DNA of 64,000 bases from Cohnella baijiui (GTDB lineage: Bacteria > Bacillota > Bacilli > Paenibacillales > Paenibacillaceae). The stretch is from assembly GCF_020731285.1 (NCBI RefSeq), contig NZ_JAJFOW010000005.1, positions 248,001 to 312,000 on the forward strand. Direction: 5' to 3'. Position numbers and translations under genes: made by a program. This document shows, piece after piece, positions 59,322 to 64,000 of this stretch; positions within the stretch are counted from its first letter, which is position 1, and each line of letters starts with the position of its first letter. Below the pieces are notes generated by a model. It saw nothing but the letters and a program-made list of their open reading frames with translations. It did not search any database and was not told where the DNA came from.

Positions 59322-60251
59322 ATGGGTAAAATCGCATTCGTATTCCCGGGTCAAGGCGCCCAAACGGTCGGCATGGGCCGGGACGCATACGCGCAGTTCG
59401 AAGCGTCGCGCGCCGTCTTCGACGCGGCGGATCGGGCGCTCGGCATTCCGATTTCCAAGCTCGCGTTCGAAGGGCCGGACGAGGAACTGAAGATGACGGC
59501 GAACACGCAGCCGGCGCTGCTCGCGACGAGCGTCGCGCTGCTCGAAGCGTTCAAGGCGCGCGGCGTGAAGCCGGACTTCGTGGCCGGCCACAGCCTGGGC
59601 GAGTACAGCGCCCTCGTCGCCGCGGGCGTGCTCGGCTTCGAGGACGCGGTGCGGCTCGTCCGCGCCCGCGGCCAATTCATGGAGCAGGCCGTGCCTAGCG
59701 GCCAAGGCGCCATGGCGGCGACGCTGGGCGCCGAACGCGACGCGCTGGAAGCGCTGTGCCGGGACGTCTCGCGATCGGTCGGACAGGTCGAGCTGGCCAA
59801 CGTAAACTGCCCCGGCCAGATCGTCGTCTCCGGCACGGCGGCCGGCGTTGCGGCCGTCGCAGAGCGGGGCAAGGAGGCGGGCGCCAAGCGGGTCGTCCCG
59901 CTCGAAGTGAGCGGACCGTTCCACTCGTCGCTCATGAAGCCCGCGGCGGATCGGCTGGCCGGCGAGCTGGCGGACGTCGCCTTCCGCGACGCGTCCGTGC
60001 CGGTCGTCGCCAATGTGACGGCCCAAGCCGTCTCGTCGGGCGAGACGCTGCGCGGCCTGCTGATTGAACAAGTCGTGTCTCCCGTCCTGTGGGAGGACAG
60101 CGTCCGCTATCTGATCGACCAAGGCGTCGACACGTACGTCGAGATCGGCTCGGGCACGGTCCTGGCCGGACTCATCAAGAAAATCGACAAGTCCGTGCAG
60201 GTCGTCTCGGTGAACAGCGCGGCGGCCGTTGCCGAAGCGGCGCTGGCCTGA
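59322..60251 (+). CDS. fabD: Malonyl CoA-ACP transacylase
   Basis: A 309-aa Fab[15 protein letters not shown] at the start, nucleophile Ser91 in [14 protein letters not shown], catalytic His in GPFHSSLM, and [12 protein letters not shown]. It loads malonyl groups on AcpP. AGCAAGGAGGC precedes the ATG. Confidence 0.95.
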   Translation: MGKIAFVFPGQGAQTVGMGRDAYAQFEASRAVFDAADRALGIPISKLAFEGPDEELKMTANTQPALLATSVALLEAFKARGVKPDFVAGHSLGEYSALVAAGVLGFEDAVRLVRARGQFMEQAVPSGQGAMAATLGAERDALEALCRDVSRSVGQVELANVNCPGQIVVSGTAAGVAAVAERGKEAGAKRVVPLEVSGPFHSSLMKPAADRLAGELADVAFRDASVPVVANVTAQAVSSGETLRGLLIEQVVSPVLWEDSVRYLIDQGVDTYVEIGSGTVLAGLIKKIDKSVQVVSVNSAAAVAEAALA

Positions 60252-60285
60252 CCGCGGCGCACCGCACGCGAAAGGAGAGCTAACG

Positions 60286-61038
60286 ATGGCACAGTGGGAT
60301 TTGACGGGCAAGACCGCGCTCGTGACGGGGGCTTCGCGCGGCATCGGCCGGGCGATCGCGATCGCGCTTGCGGAAGCGGGCGCGGACGTCGCCGTGAACT
60401 ACGCCGGCAGCGAAGCCGCCGCCGCCGAGACGGTGAAGGCGATCGAAGCGCTGGGCCGCAAGGCGGTTCTCGTTCAAGCAAACGTAGGCAAGGCGGCCGA
60501 GTTCGACGCGATGGTCCAGTCGGTGCTGGACGCATTCGGCAAGCTGGACATTCTCGTGAATAACGCCGGCATCACGCGTGACAATCTAATCATGCGGATG
60601 AAGGAAGAGGAATTCGACGCCGTCATCGAGACGAATCTCAAAGGCGTGTTCAACGGCATCAAAGCCGTGACCCGCCCGATGATGAAGCAGCGCTCGGGAC
60701 GCATCGTCAACATCTCTTCGGTCGTCGGCGTGCTCGGCAATGCCGGACAGGCCAACTACGTCGCCGCCAAGGCCGGCGTCATCGGCCTCACCAAGTCGGC
60801 GGCCCGCGAGCTGTCGTCGCGCGGCATCACGGTCAACGCGGTCGCACCGGGCTTCATCGAGACCGATATGACCGACAAGCTGTCTCCCGAGCTGCGGGAG
60901 GGCATGCTAAAGGACATTCCGCTCGGCCGCATGGGCAAGCCCGAGGAGATCGCTTCCGCGGTGCTCTACCTCGCATCTGACGCGGCGTCCTACATGACCG
61001 GCCAGACGATTCACATCGACGGCGGCATGTACATGTAG
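60286..61038 (+). CDS. fabG: 3-oxoacyl-ACP reductase
   Basis: A 250-aa short-chain dehydrogenase. NADPH motif [20 protein letters not shown], catalytic Ser in NISSVVG and Tyr-Lys in YVAAKAG, and the C-terminal [23 protein letters not shown] upstream of the ATG at 60286. It performs the first reduction of the elongation cycle. Confidence 0.95.
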   Translation: MAQWDLTGKTALVTGASRGIGRAIAIALAEAGADVAVNYAGSEAAAAETVKAIEALGRKAVLVQANVGKAAEFDAMVQSVLDAFGKLDILVNNAGITRDNLIMRMKEEEFDAVIETNLKGVFNGIKAVTRPMMKQRSGRIVNISSVVGVLGNAGQANYVAAKAGVIGLTKSAARELSSRGITVNAVAPGFIETDMTDKLSPELREGMLKDIPLGRMGKPEEIASAVLYLASDAASYMTGQTIHIDGGMYM

Positions 61039-61130
61039 CCGCGCGGTCGCGGCCTCCGCGGCTGTCCGGCGGACCTTGTCCGCAGGCGTGCGGCGACGGG
61101 GACGGCCGGGGGCGGTAACCGTTTACGCTA

Positions 61131-61159
61131 TGGCTTTTTGTCCATCAATCTCGTATAAT
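61131..61159 (+). promoter_or_regulatory. Internal promoter for acpP
   Basis: TATAAT at 61154-61159 with a weak -35 (TGGCTT, 61131-61136) at 17 bases, in the 142-base gap before acpP. An extra promoter would fit the high demand for ACP. Confidence 0.5.
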
Positions 61160-61180
61160 ACGAAAAGGGAGGTGAACCGG

Positions 61181-61414
61181 ATGTCCGATGTATATGATCG
61201 CGTGAAACGCATCGTGGTCGAACGCCTGGGTGTCGAAGAGGCGGAAGTAACCAATGAAGCGAACTTCAAGGATGACTTGGGCGCTGACTCTCTCGACGTG
61301 GTTGAACTCGTGATGGAACTCGAAGACGAGTTTGACTTGGAGATCTCCGATGAGGATGCAGAGAAGATCACAACGGTGGGAGAAGTCGTAAATTACATAC
61401 AATCTCATGCCTAA
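61181..61414 (+). CDS. acpP: Acyl carrier protein
   Basis: A 77-aa acidic ACP. The phosphopantetheine site is Ser37 in [29 protein letters not shown] precedes the ATG. It carries the growing chain for FabH, FabG, FabF and PlsX. Confidence 0.97.
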   Translation: MSDVYDRVKRIVVERLGVEEAEVTNEANFKDDLGADSLDVVELVMELEDEFDLEISDEDAEKITTVGEVVNYIQSHA

Positions 61415-61509
61415 TGATCTGCCGGGTCCCGTTCGAGCAACGGGACTTCTCCACATTCAAGCCACATTTTTGAGAAACGGAAGGAGAGGGGCTTTGCCCG
61501 TCTTCTTTC

Positions 61510-61680
61510 TCCGTCATACAGCATGTATAAGCTTCGCGCCTATCCATTCTGCGTGACATCCGGTAAAAACGCGCCGCCATCTTCCAAGAAGACCATGCAG
61601 CCGTTTTTACGCGGTTTCCGATAAAAACGCCCGCCCCCCTCCTCCGGAAGAGGGCGAAGCTGTTTTTACTTGCTGCCGAA
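61510..61680. repeat. Dispersed palindromic element, copy B plus an extra hairpin unit
   Basis: The reverse complement of 61510-61612 matches copy A (47145-47248). Features shared are the TAAAAACG/CGTTTTTA hairpin, GGAAGATGGCGGC, AATGGATAGG and CTTATACATGCTGTATGAC. A second hairpin of the same type (TAAAAAC ... CGTTTTTA) lies next to it at about 61621-61670. Located between acpP and fabF. Confidence 0.8.
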
Positions 61681-61695
61681 GAGGTGAACTGTGCT

Positions 61696-62937
61696 TTGAG
61701 TCAACGCGTCGTGGTTACCGGCATGGGGGTTGTGACCTCCCTCGGAACCGATTTAGATACGTTTTGGAACAACCTGCTCGAAGGCCGGTCCGGCGTCAGC
61801 CTGATCGAAGCCTTCGACACGAGCGATTATCCGACGAAGATCGCGGCCGAAGTGAAGAACTGGGATCCGGAGGCGCACGGCGTCGACAAGAAGGAAGCGC
61901 GCCGCATGGACCGCTTCGTCCAGTTCGGCATGGCCGCCAGCCTGAGCGCGGTGCGCGACGCCGGTCTCGTTCTCGGCGAGAACGCGGATCCAGAGCGCGT
62001 CGGCGTCATCGTCGGCTCGGGCATCGGCGGGCTCGGCACCTGGGAAGAGCAGCATACGATCCTGATGGAGAAGGGTCCGCGCCGCGTCAGCCCGTTCTTC
62101 ATACCGATGATGATCGCCAACATGGCGAGCGGCCAAGTGTCGATCGCGACGGGCGCCAAAGGTCCGAATACGGCCGCGGTGACTGCTTGCGCGACCGGGA
62201 CGCACTCGATCGGCGATTCTTATAAGATGATTCAGCGCGGCGACGCGGACGTCATGATCTGCGGCGGCGCCGAAGCGACTATCCGGCCGATCGCGGTCGC
62301 CGGCTTCTCGAACATGCGGGCGATGAGCACGCGCAATGATGAGCCGGAAAAGGCGAGCCGTCCGTTCGACGTCGACCGCGACGGATTCGTCATGGGCGAG
62401 GGCGCGGGCGTCCTCATCCTCGAATCGCTGGAGCACGCGCAAAAGCGCGGAGCCCGCATCTACGCCGAAGTGATCGGCTACGGGATGAGCGGCGACGCGC
62501 ATCACATGACCGAGCCCGATCCGGACGGCGCGGCCCGTTGCATGAAGCGCGCCATCAAAGACGCCGGCATCGCGCCGGAGGAGATCGGCTACATCAACGC
62601 GCACGGCACGTCGACGCCGGTCGGCGACAAGTCCGAGACGACCGCGATCAAGATGACGTTCGGCGACCACGCGCACAAGCTGGCCGTCAGCTCGACCAAG
62701 TCGATGACGGGCCACATGCTGGGCGCCGCCGGCGGCGTCGAGGCGGTCATCCTGGGCCTCGCGCTGAAGAACGGCATCCTGCCGCCGACGATCAACCTGG
62801 ATCAGCAGGATCCGGAGTGCGATCTCGACTATATCCCGAACGTGCCGCGGAAGGCCGACATCCAAGTCGCCCTCTCCAATTCGTTCGGATTCGGTGGCCA
62901 CAACGCCACCATCATTTTGCGTAAATACGAAGCCTAA
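61696..62937 (+). CDS. fabF: 3-oxoacyl-ACP synthase II
   Basis: A 413-aa [21 protein letters not shown], nucleophile Cys165 in [10 protein letters not shown], His in [11 protein letters not shown], and Lys-His in [18 protein letters not shown] at 61696 is preferred because GAGGTG (61680-61685) is 10 bases upstream; a GTG at 61684 overlaps that site. It elongates acyl chains and helps tune membrane fluidity. Confidence 0.95.
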   Translation: MSQRVVVTGMGVVTSLGTDLDTFWNNLLEGRSGVSLIEAFDTSDYPTKIAAEVKNWDPEAHGVDKKEARRMDRFVQFGMAASLSAVRDAGLVLGENADPERVGVIVGSGIGGLGTWEEQHTILMEKGPRRVSPFFIPMMIANMASGQVSIATGAKGPNTAAVTACATGTHSIGDSYKMIQRGDADVMICGGAEATIRPIAVAGFSNMRAMSTRNDEPEKASRPFDVDRDGFVMGEGAGVLILESLEHAQKRGARIYAEVIGYGMSGDAHHMTEPDPDGAARCMKRAIKDAGIAPEEIGYINAHGTSTPVGDKSETTAIKMTFGDHAHKLAVSSTKSMTGHMLGAAGGVEAVILGLALKNGILPPTINLDQQDPECDLDYIPNVPRKADIQVALSNSFGFGGHNATIILRKYEA

Positions 62938-62952
62938 TCGGCGCGAACGTGT

Positions 62953-62979
62953 GACGCAGGCGGCGCAGCCGCCTGCGTC
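62953..62979 (+). terminator. Hairpin between fabF and rnc
   Basis: A perfect 12-bp stem (GACGCAGGCGGC / GCCGCCTGCGTC) with a 3-base loop and a short T-rich tail (TTGTTC). Confidence 0.65.
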
Positions 62980-63038
62980 TTGTTCGTCTCGGGCGCCGTG
63001 GGAAGAGGACTTGTCTACGATAAGGGAGGTTGCGTCAG

Positions 63039-63764
63039 ATGAGCGAAGCTTTTCGCCGCCTGCAGGAGCGGACGAACGTCCGTTTTCGCAGCAGCGCGCT
63101 GCTCAGACAAGCTTTTACGCATACGTCGTACGTGAACGAACAGCGGGGATCGCGGGTCGAGCACAACGAGCGGCTCGAATTTCTGGGGGACGCCGTCCTG
63201 CAGCTTACCGTCTCCGAAGCGCTGTACCGGATGTATCCCGACCGGCCCGAAGGGGAGCTCACGCGGCTGCGCGCGGGCATCGTTTGCGAGCCATCGCTTG
63301 TCCGTTTTGCCGAGGCGCTCGATTTTGGGCAGGTCGTGCTGCTGGGCAAAGGGGAGGAGCAGACGGGCGGGCGGACCCGGCCGTCGCTGCTGGCGGACGC
63401 TTTCGAGGCGTTCGTAGGCGCGCTGTATCTGGACCAAGGACTGGAAGAGGTCCGCACCTTCCTCGACCGCCATCTGTTCGCGCATCTGCCCCGGGAAGGA
63501 CAGGCTCCGCTGAAGGACCATAAGACGGAGCTGCAGGAGCGGGTACAGCACCTGAGTCTGGGTCACCTGGATTACCGGATCATCGAGGAGCGAGGCCCCG
63601 CGCATGATCGCGAGTTCGTCGCCGTCGTCTACGTCGGGGACAAGAGCCTCGGACAGGGCGTCGGCCGCTCCAAGAAGGAAGCGGAGCAGCAGGCCGCCTC
63701 CAAGGCGCTGCGCCAACTGCGCGAGGAAGCCGCACCGGGCGAAGGGAATGCCAAGGGAACTTGA
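63039..63764 (+). CDS. rnc: Ribonuclease III
   Basis: A 241-aa RNase III. Catalytic signature HNERLEFLGDAVLQL near residue 42, second acidic site ADAFEAFVGALYLD, and a C-terminal dsRNA-binding domain (DHKTELQERVQHL ... GVGRSKKEAEQQAASKAL). It processes rRNA precursors and, in Firmicutes, some mRNAs. ATG 63039 is chosen; GGGAGG is correctly spaced for it and too near the TTG at 63030. Confidence 0.95.
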   Translation: MSEAFRRLQERTNVRFRSSALLRQAFTHTSYVNEQRGSRVEHNERLEFLGDAVLQLTVSEALYRMYPDRPEGELTRLRAGIVCEPSLVRFAEALDFGQVVLLGKGEEQTGGRTRPSLLADAFEAFVGALYLDQGLEEVRTFLDRHLFAHLPREGQAPLKDHKTELQERVQHLSLGHLDYRIIEERGPAHDREFVAVVYVGDKSLGQGVGRSKKEAEQQAASKALRQLREEAAPGEGNAKGT

Positions 63765-63780
63765 GAGGTGAGGGACCGCC

Positions 63781-64000
63781 ATGTATTTGAAAGGAATCGA
63801 GCTCGCCGGATTCAAGTCGTTCGCGGATCGGACGCAGCTGGAATTCGGCAGAGGCATTACCGCCGTCGTCGGACCGAACGGCAGCGGCAAGAGCAACATC
63901 TCGGACGGCATTCGCTGGGTGCTCGGCGAGCAGAGCGCGAAGAGCCTGCGGGGCGGCAACATGCAGGACGTTATCTTCGCGGGCAGCGACGCGCGGCGCG
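63781..64000 (+). CDS. smc: Chromosome segregation SMC protein (3' partial)
   Basis: The first 73 residues of [23 protein letters not shown], Walker [18 protein letters not shown], then [23 protein letters not shown]. The rest of the ATPase, hinge and coiled coils lies beyond the right edge. It follows rnc by 16 bases as in Bacillus. Confidence 0.95.
   Translation, partial: MYLKGIELAGFKSFADRTQLEFGRGITAVVGPNGSGKSNISDGIRWVLGEQSAKSLRGGNMQDVIFAGSDARR

Overview
The window looks like chromosomal core DNA of a high-GC, endospore-forming Firmicute of the Paenibacillaceae (Cohnella or Paenibacillus type). The evidence is the gene order, which is Bacillus-like (remA-gmk-rpoZ-coaBC-priA-def-fmt-rsmB-rlmN-prpC-prkC-rsgA-rpe-spoVM-rpmB-yloU-yloV, and fapR-plsX-fab-acpP-rnc-smc), together with sporulation genes (spoVM, a SpoVIF homologue, pdaA, an alpha/beta SASP, ylbJ), strong AGGAGG-type ribosome sites, many GTG/TTG starts, and a GC content near two thirds by eye. 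Because GC is so high, most genes carry long open antisense frames; those are left out.

Layout. 1-3.2 kb: the end of a hybrid histidine kinase (REC-HPt), an unknown conserved gene, and a LysR regulator overlapping a PHP-domain phosphoesterase. 3.2-8.1 kb: rqcH, divergent from a SERCA-type Ca2+ P-type ATPase (yloB). 8.1-11.8 kb: a minus-strand operon encoding a Tat-signal protein of the gluconate dehydrogenase subunit 3 family, a GMC flavoprotein, TatC and TatA, so a predicted Tat substrate sits with its own translocase. 11.9-36.4 kb: dapF, a homocysteine methyltransferase/MTHFR fusion, then the long housekeeping run from remA to recG, covering nucleotide and CoA synthesis, replication restart, translation start and end processing, the PrpC/PrkC signalling pair, and FakA/DegV fatty-acid kinase. 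36.5-37.9 kb: an AT-rich glycosyltransferase gene that looks foreign. 38-40 kb: spoVIF, pdaA, and an SRAP (HMCES/YedK-type) peptidase. 40.2-42.9 kb: an SOS cassette bounded by two near-identical, inverted promoters, each with two LexA boxes; it encodes a 47-aa peptide, a UvrX-type Y-family polymerase, a 160-aa partner and a 65-aa WYL-like protein. 43.1-47.1 kb: a TPP-riboswitch-controlled pyrimidine/thiamine uptake operon (thiY, a thiamine-binding protein, thiX, thiZ) ending in a TatD-family hydrolase. 47.3-53 kb: small membrane and sporulation genes, MgtC, SASP, rsmD-coaD, ylbJ. 53.2-64 kb: an MBL-fold protein, tmcAL, yceD-rpmF, then the FapR-controlled type II fatty-acid synthesis genes, rnc and the start of smc.

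Most unusual features: (1) 51-bp-period tandem repeats after fmt, with a related copy set after the SOS operon; (2) a 33-bp repeat that forms a roughly 180-residue basic N-terminal extension on RsmB; (3) a 52-bp-period repeat upstream of yceD; (4) a conserved palindromic element of about 110 bp present in inverted orientation at 47.15 kb and 61.5 kb; (5) the inverted paired SOS promoters; (6) a likely CUG start for tatA; and (7) sporulation-type promoters (sigma E, K, G) that match the stages at which the downstream genes are known to act.

All function calls come from reading motifs and gene order; no database search was possible.
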